DNA of 64,000 nucleotides, taken from contig NZ_KI421513.1 of the NCBI RefSeq assembly GCF_000473325.1, forward strand, positions 1,311,217-1,375,216. Direction: 5' to 3'. A program made the position numbers and the translations under genes. This DNA comes from Leisingera caerulea DSM 24564 (GTDB taxonomy: Bacteria; Pseudomonadota; Alphaproteobacteria; Rhodobacterales; Rhodobacteraceae). The first letter of the stretch is position 1; each line of letters opens with the position of its first letter. The notes beneath the pieces were generated by a model that saw only the letters and a program-made list of their open reading frames with translations, was not told where the DNA came from and made no database searches. Below are positions 28,278-37,818 of this stretch, piece after piece.

Positions 28278-30908
28278 TCAGTTAGCTGCTTCTTTCAGTT
28301 TGTAGAGCATTTCCAGGGCTTCCCGCGGAGACAGGTCGTCCGGGTGGATATTTGCGAGCATTTCTTCGGCAGGCGAAGGACCAGCCGCCGCCTTGGGCTG
28401 TGGCGGCGAGGCAGCCGCAAAAAGGGGCAGATCGTCGATCTGTATCTTTGACCCGCCCTCGCGGCTGCCTTGCTCCAGCATGTCGAGAACATCGCGGGCA
28501 CGGGCGACAACGGACGCGGGGAGGCCAGCAAGCTGAGCGACCTGCACACCATAGGAACGGTCGGCAGCGCCCTTGCGCACCTCGTGCAGAAAGATCACTT
28601 CACCCTCCCACTCCTTCACCGCGACGGTGGCGTTATCTACACCTTCGAGTTTGGAGGCGAGCTGGGTCAATTCGTGGTAATGGGTGGCAAACAGCGCCCG
28701 GGAGCGGTTCACCTCATGCAGATGTTCCAGCGTGGCCCATGCAATGGACAGGCCGTCATAGGTGGCGGTGCCGCGGCCGATTTCGTCGAGAATGACCAGC
28801 GCGCGGTCGTCTGCCTGGTTCAGGATGGCGGCGGTTTCGACCATTTCCACCATGAAGGTAGACCGGCCGCGCGCTAGGTCATCCGAAGCGCCGACGCGGC
28901 TGAACAGCTGGCTGACGACGCCGATATGGGCGCTTTCCGCGGGCACGTAGCTGCCCATCTGGGCGAGCAGGGCAATCAGTGCGTTCTGGCGCAGAAAGGT
29001 CGATTTACCGGCCATGTTAGGACCGGTCAGCAGCCAGACAGCCGCACCGTCCTGAGCAGTGAGGTCACAGTCGTTGGCCACAAATGTCTCGCCGCCCTGC
29101 TGGCGAAGGGCTTGTTCCACCACCGGGTGGCGGCCGCCTTGCACGTGAAACGCGCGGCTGTTGTCGACCTTGGGGCGGGTCCAATTCTCGCCGCGGGCCA
29201 AATCAGCCAGGGCTGTCAGCAAATCCAGTTCCGCCAGTCCGCGGGCAGCGGTGTTAAGGCGCGCCGCAGCGTCCAGAATGGCACCGGATAGCCTTGCATA
29301 GAGCTGCTTTTCGATCTCCAGCGCCCGATTTCCAGCATTGAGGATCCGGGTTTCGATTTCGCTTAGCTCCACCGTGGTAAACCGCACCTGGTTGGCAGTG
29401 GTCTGCCGGTGGATGTAAGTTTCGTTCAGCGGCGGCGACATCATCTTGTCCGCATGCGTTGCGGTAGTTTCGATGAAATAGCCCAGCACGTTGTTGTGCT
29501 TGATCTTCAGCGAAGAAACGCCGGTGTGCTCCGCGTATTTCGTTTGCATGGCGGCGATGACCGAGCGGCCCTCATCCCGCAGCGTTCGGGCCTCGTCCAA
29601 TTCCGGGTCATAGCCTGATGCGATGAAGCCGCCGTCGCGGGCCAGCAGCGGGGGCTCGGCAACAAGGGCTGCGTCAAGCAGCGAGAGCAGGCCGTCGAAC
29701 CCTTGCAGATCCGCAATTGCATTGGCCATCAGCGCGGGCAGTTCCCTGCCGCCGCAGAGTTCCGCAATCACCTCTGCTTGGGACAGACCGTTGCGGATGG
29801 CCGCCAGGTCGCGCGGGCCGCCGCGCTCCAACGCAAGGCGGGAAAGCGCCCGGTCAAGGTCCGGCGTCTTGCGCAGGGCGGCGCGCAGGTCCTCGGCGGT
29901 CCGGGTGTTCTCAACCGCGAAATCCAGGGCTGCGAGGCGCTGATGGATGGTGTCCAGATTGCGTGACGGGCTGGACAGGCGCTGTTCCAGCAGCCGGGCG
30001 CCTCCGGGTGTCACTGTCCGGTCAATTACTGCCAGCAAAGAGCCTGCGCGGCCGCCGGACAGGGACCGGGTCAACTCCAGATTGCGGCGGGTGGCGGCGT
30101 CAATCTGCACAACGCGGTCCTGGGCTTCCTGCTGAGGCGGCTGCAGCAGCGGCAGCTTGCCCTTTTGGGTGATCTCCAGATAGTCGATCAGCGCGCCCAT
30201 GGCGGAGACTTCGGCGCGGGTGAAGGTACCAAAGCCGTCCAGCGCGCTGACATTAAACAGGGTACAGATACGTTTCTCAGCTGCCGTGCTGTCAAAGCTC
30301 GCCTTGCCCAGCGGGGTCAGCGGGATCTTGTATTCATCGGCCAGCGGGCGGGCGGCGTCATAGGCCGGACCATCTGCGACAATCAATTCTGACGGCGCCA
30401 GACGGGCCAGTTCCGGCGACAGCCGTACACGCGCGACCGGCATCACGTGAAACGCGCCGGTGGAGATATCGGCCCAGGCCAGCGCGGCCTCATCCCGCAG
30501 TTCGGAATAGGACACCAGGAAGTTGTGGCGCCGCGCCTCCAGCAGAGAATCCTCAGTCAGGGTGCCCGGGGTGACCAGCCGCACCACATCGCGTTTCACG
30601 ACGGATTTGGAACCGCGCTTTTTGGCTTCGGCCGGGCTTTCCAGCTGCTCGCCCACTGCAACACGGAAGCCCTTGCGGATCAGCGTCAGCAAATAGCCCT
30701 CGGCAGCTTGAACCGGCACGCCGCACATCGGAATGTCGTCGCCGTTGTGCTTGCCGCGTTTAGTCAACGCGATATCCAGGGCCTCTGCCGCGTTTACGGC
30801 GTCCTCAAAGAACATCTCGTAGAAGTCGCCCATCCGGTAAAAGAGCAGCGCGTCAGGATGCGCGGCTTTGATCTCCAGATACTGCGCCATCATGGGCGTT
30901 ACGGTCAT
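28278..30908 (-). CDS. mutS: MutS DNA mismatch repair protein
   Basis: 876-residue mismatch sensor. The N-terminal mismatch-binding Phe-X-Glu motif is in RMGDFYEMFFEDA, preceded by MTPMMAQYLEIK-like sequence; the ATPase has GPNMAGKSTFLRQ near residues 620-630, DEIGRGTATYDG and FATHYHEL. Starts at ATG 30908. The C-terminal tail includes the LSPREALEMLYKLK tetramerisation helix. It stands alone, with flagellin upstream on the same strand. Confidence 0.98.
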   Translation of the reverse strand: MTVTPMMAQYLEIKAAHPDALLFYRMGDFYEMFFEDAVNAAEALDIALTKRGKHNGDDIPMCGVPVQAAEGYLLTLIRKGFRVAVGEQLESPAEAKKRGSKSVVKRDVVRLVTPGTLTEDSLLEARRHNFLVSYSELRDEAALAWADISTGAFHVMPVARVRLSPELARLAPSELIVADGPAYDAARPLADEYKIPLTPLGKASFDSTAAEKRICTLFNVSALDGFGTFTRAEVSAMGALIDYLEITQKGKLPLLQPPQQEAQDRVVQIDAATRRNLELTRSLSGGRAGSLLAVIDRTVTPGGARLLEQRLSSPSRNLDTIHQRLAALDFAVENTRTAEDLRAALRKTPDLDRALSRLALERGGPRDLAAIRNGLSQAEVIAELCGGRELPALMANAIADLQGFDGLLSLLDAALVAEPPLLARDGGFIASGYDPELDEARTLRDEGRSVIAAMQTKYAEHTGVSSLKIKHNNVLGYFIETTATHADKMMSPPLNETYIHRQTTANQVRFTTVELSEIETRILNAGNRALEIEKQLYARLSGAILDAAARLNTAARGLAELDLLTALADLARGENWTRPKVDNSRAFHVQGGRHPVVEQALRQQGGETFVANDCDLTAQDGAAVWLLTGPNMAGKSTFLRQNALIALLAQMGSYVPAESAHIGVVSQLFSRVGASDDLARGRSTFMVEMVETAAILNQADDRALVILDEIGRGTATYDGLSIAWATLEHLHEVNRSRALFATHYHELTQLASKLEGVDNATVAVKEWEGEVIFLHEVRKGAADRSYGVQVAQLAGLPASVVARARDVLDMLEQGSREGGSKIQIDDLPLFAAASPPQPKAAAGPSPAEEMLANIHPDDLSPREALEMLYKLKEAAN

Positions 30909-30975
30909 GAAAAGTCCCCCGGGTCGTCGTTGCCAGACATCTACAATGGGGGCGGTCTGAGGAAAACCCGGATGT

Positions 30976-31004
30976 GGCTGCCGCCGGTGACGCCGGCGGC
31001 AGCC
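30976..31004 (-). terminator. Very stable stem-loop downstream of flagellin
   Basis: Perfect 12-bp stem GGCTGCCGCCGG / CCGGCGGCAGCC with a 5-base loop, 6 bases after the flagellin stop on the minus strand. There is no long T run, so it may act as a terminator or as a 3' stabiliser for flagellin mRNA. Confidence 0.55.
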
Positions 31005-31009
31005 TGCTG

Positions 31010-31843
31010 TCAGTAGAGATTGCGCAGGGTGTCGGGCATCGTGTTCACGATGGAGAGCGACAGGGTGCTGAGCTGCTGCTGCGCCTGCAGCGCCAGCAGC
31101 TTGGTCGCGGCTTCTTCCATGTTGGTGTCGATCATCGAGCTGACACCCCGGGTGAGCGCGTCCGACTGCTTGCTCACATAGTCACCCTGGCCTGCAAGCT
31201 GATTGGCGCTGGATCCCAGAGTTGCCGAACCTTCGATAGCATAGGCAAGAAAGCCTTCGATTTCTCCCAAGGCGGTCAGGGCACTGGCGCTGTCAGTGAT
31301 TGCAGTCCGGCTGCCAAGGTCAAACTGCGGGCTGCCTTCAAAATCCACGCCATCCACACTGAGGGTGCTCAGGTTGCCGTTGCCGGATACCGCAGAGGGC
31401 ACTGTCAGCGCGGTGCCGCCTGCGCCGTCGACATCGGTTTTCAGGAGGTTTACCCCGTTGAATTCTGACGACGAGATGATCGAATTGATCTGCTCGGTCT
31501 TCTTCGCCATGGCGGCCTCATACTTGCTGAAGTCGCCCATGCCGCTTGCCGCCATGACAGCCAGTGACCGCATCTCGGTAAGAGTTTCGGTAATCTGTTC
31601 GGCCCCGGCGGAGGCAACCGCCACCGTGGCCTCTCCCAGCGACAAAGAGTCCGAGACCGAGCGAAAGCCGGAGATATCAGAATTCATCAGTTCAGAGATC
31701 GCCCAGAGCGCCGCATTGTCTTGTGCGGAATTAATGGTTTTCCCAGTGGAGATGCTGTCTTGCGTGTGATCGAGCTGAGAATTGACTCCGCCCAATGTCT
31801 GCAAGGCCACCATTGCACCGGAATTGTTGTGGAAGCTTATCAT
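31010..31843 (-). CDS. Flagellin
   Basis: 277-residue flagellin: conserved N-terminal D0/D1 helix (NSQLDHTQDSISTGKTINSAQDNAALW), a small variable centre (about residues 135-200) and the C-terminal helix ending LALQAQQQLSTLSLSIVNT. It is short compared with enteric flagellins, as usual in alphaproteobacteria. No other flagellar gene is in the window, so this is a stand-alone filament gene. It should be exported by the flagellar type III system. Which fla copy it is cannot be said. Confidence 0.88.
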   Translation of the reverse strand: MISFHNNSGAMVALQTLGGVNSQLDHTQDSISTGKTINSAQDNAALWAISELMNSDISGFRSVSDSLSLGEATVAVASAGAEQITETLTEMRSLAVMAASGMGDFSKYEAAMAKKTEQINSIISSSEFNGVNLLKTDVDGAGGTALTVPSAVSGNGNLSTLSVDGVDFEGSPQFDLGSRTAITDSASALTALGEIEGFLAYAIEGSATLGSSANQLAGQGDYVSKQSDALTRGVSSMIDTNMEEAATKLLALQAQQQLSTLSLSIVNTMPDTLRNLY

Positions 31844-32141
31844 TCCTCACTTTTCCTTTGATCCTATGCCCTTATACGGGCGGACAAACGCCATTCTGAC
31901 CGTTGCTTACAGGCCTCTGACTTCCCGGCCTCAGCGCCACCTGGGAGGCAGGTGCGCGTTAATACCTATTAAGAAAATACAGCATTCCGCGGTCTGCTTT
32001 GAGGCGAAAACCTGACGGAATTTATCGTCTTTTAGCCGCTTTTTTCTAAAATCTGGCGATACAGATTCTTGAAACCGCGGATTGAGGGGCGCCGTGGGCT
32101 GGGCTAAGACGGTCCGCGACGAGGAGAGGACACGAGATTAA
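31844..32141. promoter_or_regulatory. Divergent flagellin/maeB control region with CtrA-like box
   Basis: 298 bases, more AT-rich than the surroundings. TTAA (31959-31962) and TTAA (31969-31972) flank 6 bases, close to the CtrA consensus TTAA-N7-TTAA but one base short, 116-129 bases upstream of the flagellin ATG. Flagellar genes in roseobacters are often CtrA-dependent. maeB has GAGGAGAGGA upstream. No gene is evident here. Confidence 0.4.
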
Positions 32142-34397
32142 ATGCCCAAGAACAAGATCACCGATGAAGAAGCCCTGGCGTTCCACCTGGAGCCTTCTCC
32201 GGGCAAATGGGAGATCAATGCCACCGTCCCGATGACCACGCAGCGGGACCTGTCGCTGGCATATTCTCCGGGCGTTGCGGTGCCTTGCGAGGCGATCGCG
32301 GAAAACCCCGAAACCGTCTATGACTACACCAACAAGGGCAACCTGGTGGCGGTGATCTCCAACGGCACCGCTGTTTTGGGGCTGGGCAATCTGGGCGCGC
32401 TGGGGTCCAAGCCGGTGATGGAAGGTAAGTCGGTCCTCTTCAAGCGCTTTGCCGATGTGAACTCGATCGATATCGAGCTGGACACCGAAGATCCGGACAA
32501 GTTCATCGAAGCGGTCAAGCTGATGGGGCCGACCTTCGGCGGCATCAACCTGGAAGACATCAAAGCGCCCGAATGCTTCATCATTGAGCAGAAGCTCAAG
32601 GAAGAGATGGACATCCCTGTTTTCCATGACGACCAGCACGGCACCGCGGTGATTTGCGCGGCCGGCCTGATTAATGCCCTGCACCTGTCGGGCAAGAAGA
32701 TCGAAGACGTGAAAATCGTCCTCAACGGTGCCGGCGCTGCGGGCATTGCCTGCATCGAGCTGCTCAAAGCCATGGGGGCACGGCATGAAAATTGCATCGC
32801 CTGCGACACCAAGGGTGTGATCTATCAGGGCCGCACAGAGGGCATGAACCAGTGGAAATCGGCCCATGCGATCCAGACCGATCTGCGCACCCTGGAAGAG
32901 GCGATGCGCGGGGCTGACGTGTTCCTGGGGGTCTCGGTCAAAGGCGCGGTGACCCAGGAGATGGTGGCCTCGATGGCCGACAACCCGGTTATCTTCGCGA
33001 TGGCCAACCCGGATCCGGAAATTACCCCGGAAGAGGCGCATGAAGTGCGTGTGGATGCCATTGTTGCCACCGGCCGCTCAGACTATCCGAACCAGGTCAA
33101 CAACGTGCTGGGCTTTCCCTATCTGTTCCGCGGCGCGCTGGACATCCATGCCCGCGCCATCAACGACGAGATGAAGATCGCCTGCGCCCATGCGCTGGCT
33201 GCGCTCGCACGTGAGGACGTGCCGGATGAGGTGGCGCTGGCCTATGGCAAATCGCTGTCCTTTGGCCGCGACTACATCATCCCGACGCCGTTCGACCCGC
33301 GCTTGATCCACCGGATTCCGCCGGCCGTTGCCAAGGCCGGCATGGACACAGGTGCGGCGCGGCGCCCGATCGTGGACATGGACGCCTACGAGGTCGGCCT
33401 GAAATCGCGGATGGACCCGACAGCGTCGATCCTGCGCGGGTTGAACGCGCGCGCCCGTTCCGCCCAGTCGCGGATGATCTTTGCCGAAGGCGACGACCCC
33501 CGTGCGCTGCGCGCCGCGGTGATGTATCAGCGCTCCGGCTTCGGCAAGGCGCTGGTTGTGGGCCGGCAGGATGATGTGCGGGTCAAGCTGGAAAAGGCTG
33601 GGCTCGGCGATGCAGTGCGCGAATTGGAAATCGTGAATGCCGCCAACACGCCGCATTTCGAGATGTACAAGGACTTCCTGTACAACCGCCTGCAGCGCAA
33701 GGGTTTCGACCGCAAGGACATTCATCGCCTGGTGGGCCGGGACCGGCATGTGTTTTCCAGCCTGATGCTGGCGCATGGCCACGGCGACGGATTGGTGACC
33801 GGCGCAACCCGCAAGTCCGCGCATGTTCTGGACCGGATCAACCATGTATTTGATGCTGATGCCGATCACGGAGTGGCCGGTGTCACCGCGCTGCTGCACA
33901 AGGGCCGGATCGTGCTGATCGGCGACACGCTGGTGCATGAATGGCCGGACCAGAACCACCTAGCCAACATTGCTGAGCGGGCTGCTGTCGTTGCGCGCCA
34001 CATGGGTCTGGAGCCGCGTGTCGCCTTTGTCAGCTTTTCAACCTTTGGCTATCCGGTGTCTGAGCGGGCGGAGAAGATGCATGTCGCCCCTACCGTTCTG
34101 GACCAGCGCGGCGTCGACTTCGAATACGAAGGCGAGATGACTGTGGATGTCGCCCTGAACGAGCGCGCCCAGCGGTATTACCCGTTCCAGCGCCTGACCG
34201 GCCCCGCCAACATTCTGATCGTGCCGGCCCGCCACTCGGCCTCGATCTCGGTCAAGCTGATGCAGGAAATGGGCGGCGCCACGGTGATCGGCCCGATCCT
34301 GTCGGGCATCGACAAGCCGATCCAGATCTGTTCGACAACCTCCACCACCAATGACATCCTGAACATGGCGGTGCTGGCGGCCTGCAACATCGGGTGA
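32142..34397 (+). CDS. maeB: NADP-dependent malic enzyme with phosphotransacetylase-like domain
   Basis: 751-residue fusion. Residues 1 to about 430 are malic enzyme (malate to pyruvate, CO2 and NADPH): SLAYSPGVAVPCE, FGGINLEDIKAPECF, FHDDQHGTA and the dinucleotide motif NGAGAAGIA. The remaining 320 residues are a phosphotransacetylase-like domain that in this family is usually regulatory (acetyl-CoA sensing), without proven Pta activity. A control point at the pyruvate/TCA junction. Starts 44 bases after the AT-rich divergent region ends in GAGGAGAGG. Confidence 0.95.
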   Translation: MPKNKITDEEALAFHLEPSPGKWEINATVPMTTQRDLSLAYSPGVAVPCEAIAENPETVYDYTNKGNLVAVISNGTAVLGLGNLGALGSKPVMEGKSVLFKRFADVNSIDIELDTEDPDKFIEAVKLMGPTFGGINLEDIKAPECFIIEQKLKEEMDIPVFHDDQHGTAVICAAGLINALHLSGKKIEDVKIVLNGAGAAGIACIELLKAMGARHENCIACDTKGVIYQGRTEGMNQWKSAHAIQTDLRTLEEAMRGADVFLGVSVKGAVTQEMVASMADNPVIFAMANPDPEITPEEAHEVRVDAIVATGRSDYPNQVNNVLGFPYLFRGALDIHARAINDEMKIACAHALAALAREDVPDEVALAYGKSLSFGRDYIIPTPFDPRLIHRIPPAVAKAGMDTGAARRPIVDMDAYEVGLKSRMDPTASILRGLNARARSAQSRMIFAEGDDPRALRAAVMYQRSGFGKALVVGRQDDVRVKLEKAGLGDAVRELEIVNAANTPHFEMYKDFLYNRLQRKGFDRKDIHRLVGRDRHVFSSLMLAHGHGDGLVTGATRKSAHVLDRINHVFDADADHGVAGVTALLHKGRIVLIGDTLVHEWPDQNHLANIAERAAVVARHMGLEPRVAFVSFSTFGYPVSERAEKMHVAPTVLDQRGVDFEYEGEMTVDVALNERAQRYYPFQRLTGPANILIVPARHSASISVKLMQEMGGATVIGPILSGIDKPIQICSTTSTTNDILNMAVLAACNIG

Positions 34398-34403
34398 TTT
34401 GAT

Positions 34404-35276
34404 ATGGCGATCTGGAACCTCGGTTCAATCAACGCGGATATGGTCTATTCCATGCCGCATCTGCCGGCGGCGGGGGAAACCCTGGCCGCCCTGCGGCTTG
34501 ACCGGTTTCTCGGCGGCAAGGGCGCCAATATGTCCGTCGCCGCCACCCGGGCGGGCAGTGAGGTGCACCACATTGGCGCGGTCGGCCCAGACGGGGTCTG
34601 GGCAATTGAGCGGCTGAAGGCCTACGGTGCCGGCACGGACCACGTTTCCCAGGTGGCAACGCCGACCGGTCATGCCATCATCGCGGTGGAGCCTGAGGGG
34701 GAAAACCAGATCATTCTATTCCCCGGCGCTAACCGTGTGCTGAACAGCGTGCAGCTGGAGCAGGCGCTGGCCCAGGCAAGCGTCGGCGACATTCTGGTGA
34801 TGCAGAACGAAACCAACCTGCAGGCAGAGGCGGCGCAGTTGGGCCGGCGGATGGGTCTGCGGGTATGTTATGCCGCGGCCCCGTTTGATGCGGACGCCGT
34901 GCAGGCGGTGCTGCCGTATCTGGATTTCCTGATCCTGAATGAGGTGGAGGCCCAGCAGCTGCAGCAGGACACCGGTAAGACGCCGGGTGAACTCGGCGTC
35001 AAGGACGTGATCATTACCCTTGGCTCCAAAGGCGCCCGTCACATCGACGGTGAAACCGGCGCCGTTCTGGACGTGCCCGCGCTGCCGGTCATGGCGGTCG
35101 ATACGACCGGGGCCGGCGACACCTTCACCGGCTACGTCCTGTCGGGTTTGGACCAGGGGCTGGCGATGGCAGAGGCGATGGCTCAGGCCAGCCGTGCCGC
35201 GGCACTGATGGTTACCCGCCATGGCACTGCGGATGTGATCCCTGAGCTGGCAGAAGTTCGAGCCGCCCGTTTCTGA
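34404..35276 (+). CDS. PfkB-family sugar kinase, ribokinase-like
   Basis: 290-residue PfkB kinase. GGKGAN (residues 37-42) for sugar binding and the ATP-site motif DTTGAGDTF with catalytic base Asp239 are intact. Most like ribokinase, but the usual LNPAP segment reads YAAAPF, so the exact sugar is uncertain. It follows maeB by 6 bases and probably shares its transcript. No sugar transporter accompanies it. Confidence 0.85.
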   Translation: MAIWNLGSINADMVYSMPHLPAAGETLAALRLDRFLGGKGANMSVAATRAGSEVHHIGAVGPDGVWAIERLKAYGAGTDHVSQVATPTGHAIIAVEPEGENQIILFPGANRVLNSVQLEQALAQASVGDILVMQNETNLQAEAAQLGRRMGLRVCYAAAPFDADAVQAVLPYLDFLILNEVEAQQLQQDTGKTPGELGVKDVIITLGSKGARHIDGETGAVLDVPALPVMAVDTTGAGDTFTGYVLSGLDQGLAMAEAMAQASRAAALMVTRHGTADVIPELAEVRAARF

Positions 35277-35352
35277 TACGGGTGGCCCGCTTCTGTCTGG
35301 GCGCAACAAATTTTCGGGAAATGGCTGTCAGGCCAAGGAGGCAGGCTCTGCC

Positions 35353-36018
35353 TCAATACCCCTTGGCAAAAGGCGCCGCGTCGCCCCATAGTTTCGCCAC
35401 CCTTGCGTCCCGGCCGCAGGCCTGGCGGTAACGCTTATAGGCCGCCGCCTGCCGCTTGGGACCAAAACGGGTGAAAACCAGGCTGTTCCCCTTGTAATAG
35501 TCCTGGTGATAATCTTCGGCCTTGTAAAAGGTCTTCGCCGGCAGAACAGGCGTCACGATTTTTTGCCCCAAGGCCTGCTGTGCTTCGGCTTTTACCCTGT
35601 CAGCCAAAGCTGTTTCCGCCTTGTTAGAGACAAAAACAGCTGTACGGTAGCTCTCGCCGCGGTCGCAGAACTGGCCGCCTGCATCGGTTGGGTCGACCGA
35701 GCGGAAGAACATCTCCAGAAGCCGCTGCCGGGACACTTTTGCCGGGTCAAAAATGATCTGCACCGCCTCGTAGTGGCCGCTGCCGCCGCGGGTCACGTCC
35801 TTGTAGGTCGGGTTCACTACCTTGCCTCCAGTGTAGCCTGAAACCGCTTCGATCACCCCAGGCACGCTTTCGAAATCGCTTTCCACACACCAGAAGCAGC
35901 CGCCAGCCACTGTAAGGACTTCAGTAGACTGAGCCTGCAGCGGATTAGTTTGCGCCGCGGTGCCGATGGCGATCAAACCCGCCAGAGCCAAAGGTTTAAG
36001 TCTCTCCAGAACACGCAT
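35353..36018 (-). CDS. msrA: Peptide methionine sulfoxide reductase A, exported
   Basis: 221-residue MsrA that reduces Met-S-sulfoxide. The catalytic GGCFWC motif is at residues 39-44 (Cys41), with YTGG, GHYEAVQ and the FYKAEDYHQDYY block. Residues 1-30 form a cleavable-looking signal peptide (LALAGLIAIGTAAQ, then LQAQS), so the enzyme is probably periplasmic. I take the second ATG (36018) because GGAGG lies 5 bases upstream; a start at 36030 adds four residues. Confidence 0.92.
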   Translation of the reverse strand: MRVLERLKPLALAGLIAIGTAAQTNPLQAQSTEVLTVAGGCFWCVESDFESVPGVIEAVSGYTGGKVVNPTYKDVTRGGSGHYEAVQIIFDPAKVSRQRLLEMFFRSVDPTDAGGQFCDRGESYRTAVFVSNKAETALADRVKAEAQQALGQKIVTPVLPAKTFYKAEDYHQDYYKGNSLVFTRFGPKRQAAAYKRYRQACGRDARVAKLWGDAAPFAKGY

Positions 36019-36167
36019 CTCCGCCTCCATCCTGCTTCGATGCCACCCTGCCGGCAGTTGCCGCGCCTCTCAACCCGGCATGGGCAGTTCTCACAAACAG
36101 GTGACAGCAAGTTACCGCTTGGAAATTGGATCCAATCTTATTAACGTGCCGCCAGCAGGAGGATTCC

Positions 36168-37076
36168 ATGACAAAAAAGATGAGCACCCACCAAGCCGAA
36201 GAAGATCAGCGCAATGAGGAGATCCTGATCTATCTGAACGGCGAAATCGTTCCCAAGGCCGAAGCCAAGGTGAGCGTCTATGACAGCGGCTTCATGCTGG
36301 GCGATGGTGTCTGGGAAGGGCTGCGGCTGTACAACGGCACCTGGGCCTTCATGGATGAGCATCTGGACCGGCTGTTCGAGGCTGCAAAGGCCATCGACCT
36401 GGACATCGGTATGGACCGGGAAGATGTCAAAGGTGCCTTGTTAGAGACACAAAAAGCCAATGGCATGACGACAGACGCCCATGCCCGGCTGATGCTCACA
36501 CGGGGGGTGAAGACCCGGCCCTTCCAGCACCCCTCCCTGTCGCAGCAGGGGCCGACCATGACTATAATCATGGAACACTCGCGCCCGAACCTGCCGCGCC
36601 CGATCAAGCTGGCTACGGTACCGCATATCCGCGGCCTGCCGATGACCCAGGACCCCAAGCTGAACTCTCATTCCAAGCTGAACTGCATTCTCGCCTGTAT
36701 TGCGGCGGAAAAAGCCGGTGCGGATGAGGCGCTGATGCTGGACGTGAATGGCTTTGTAAACACCACCAACGCCTGCAACTTCTTCATCGTGCGCAAGGGC
36801 GAGGTTTGGACCTCCACCGGGGATTATTGCATGAACGGCATCACCCGGCAGAAGGTGATAGACCTATGCCGGGACAACGGCATCCCGGTGTTTGAGCGTA
36901 ACTACTCGCTTGTAGACACCTACGGCGCAGATGAAGCCTTTCTCACCGGCACCTTCGGCGCCCAGACCCCGGTGGGAGAGATCGACGGGCGGCAGATCGG
37001 CAGCGGTCAAATGGGTCCCGTAACCGAACGTATCCGGGGCCTCTACAAGCAACTGATTGAAAAGGAGTGCGCGTGA
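36168..37076 (+). CDS. Class IV PLP aminotransferase
   Basis: 302-residue fold-type IV aminotransferase (branched-chain or D-amino-acid family). VYDSGFMLGDGVWEGLRLYNG near residues 37-57 and the PLP lysine, probably Lys170 in SHSKLN, are clear, with NACNFFIV and a glycine-rich C-terminal LTGTFGAQTPV block. AGGAGG precedes the ATG at 36168. The stop overlaps the next gene (TGATG), which encodes a sulfotransferase-like protein. Substrate cannot be told from sequence; it is not a standard IlvE. Confidence 0.85.
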   Translation: MTKKMSTHQAEEDQRNEEILIYLNGEIVPKAEAKVSVYDSGFMLGDGVWEGLRLYNGTWAFMDEHLDRLFEAAKAIDLDIGMDREDVKGALLETQKANGMTTDAHARLMLTRGVKTRPFQHPSLSQQGPTMTIIMEHSRPNLPRPIKLATVPHIRGLPMTQDPKLNSHSKLNCILACIAAEKAGADEALMLDVNGFVNTTNACNFFIVRKGEVWTSTGDYCMNGITRQKVIDLCRDNGIPVFERNYSLVDTYGADEAFLTGTFGAQTPVGEIDGRQIGSGQMGPVTERIRGLYKQLIEKECA

Positions 37077-37789
37077 TGCGGGTTGCTATGTGGTCAGGAC
37101 CGCGGAACCTGTCGACCGCGATGATGTATGCCTTTGGCAACCGCGGCGATTGCGCCGTGGTGGACGAACCATTCTATGCCGCCTATCTGGCGATGACCGG
37201 GCTCGGCCATCCGATGCGAAGCGAGATTCTGGACAGCCAGCCGCAGAATCCTGAGGCGGTGGCGGAGGCGCTGCTTGGACCGGTGCCTGGGGCAAAGCCT
37301 CACTATTATCAAAAGCACATGACCCAGCACATGATTCCGGGCGTGCCGCGGGACTGGATGCGGGAGGCTGTCAACGTCTTTCTGATCCGCCATCCGGCGC
37401 GGGTGATTGCCTCTTATGCGGCAAAACGGGAAAACCCCACACTGGAGGATATCGGCTTCCGCCAGCAAGCAGAACTGTTTGAGCTGGTGCGCGGCTGGGG
37501 GCAGACGCCGGTGGTGGTGGACAGCCACGATATCCGTGCCAACCCGGCTGCCAAGCTGGAGCAGCTTTGCGAAGCAATCGGCATCCCCTATTCCCCGAAG
37601 ATGCTGAGCTGGCCCAAAGGCGGGCACAAGGATGACGGCGTCTGGGCTGAGCATTGGTATGGCGCGGTCTGGAACTCCACCGGGTTTGCCGGCGCCGAGG
37701 GGCCGTTGCCGCAGGTGCCGGACGCGCTGCAGCCCGTGCTGCGGGCGGCAATGCCCTATTACAAGCAGATGAAAGCCGTGAAGATCTGA
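37076..37789 (+). CDS. Sulfotransferase-like P-loop protein
   Basis: 237-residue protein beginning MWSGPRNLSTAMMYAF, which resembles the 5'-phosphosulfate loop of sulfotransferases, with DEPFY and a later IRHPARVIASYA segment that matches the 3'-phosphate-binding motif. True sulfotransferases transfer sulfate from PAPS, but this small group is often found beside aminotransferases and no substrate is known. Overlaps the aminotransferase by one base; AAAGGAG at 37061-37067 serves the ATG at 37076. Confidence 0.7.
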   Translation: MRVAMWSGPRNLSTAMMYAFGNRGDCAVVDEPFYAAYLAMTGLGHPMRSEILDSQPQNPEAVAEALLGPVPGAKPHYYQKHMTQHMIPGVPRDWMREAVNVFLIRHPARVIASYAAKRENPTLEDIGFRQQAELFELVRGWGQTPVVVDSHDIRANPAAKLEQLCEAIGIPYSPKMLSWPKGGHKDDGVWAEHWYGAVWNSTGFAGAEGPLPQVPDALQPVLRAAMPYYKQMKAVKI

Positions 37790-37790
37790 C

Positions 37791-37818
37791 GCGCGCAGGG
37801 GGCTTTGCCCCCTCGCGC
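37791..37818 (+). terminator. Hairpin after the sulfotransferase-like gene
   Basis: Stem AGGGGGC / GCCCCCT around TTT, extended by GCGCG/CGCGC, right after the stop at 37789. No T run follows. The GC-rich GGGGGC-TTT-GCCCCC form followed by CTGCGGCGCTCACC looks like a dispersed Roseobacter intergenic element. Confidence 0.5.

Noticed and set aside
29140..30455. CACGTGAAACG-containing sequences in mutS at about 29143 and 30445 as extra parS sites
   Set aside because: Only the right half and the CACGTG core match; the left half differs at several positions, so they are chance matches.
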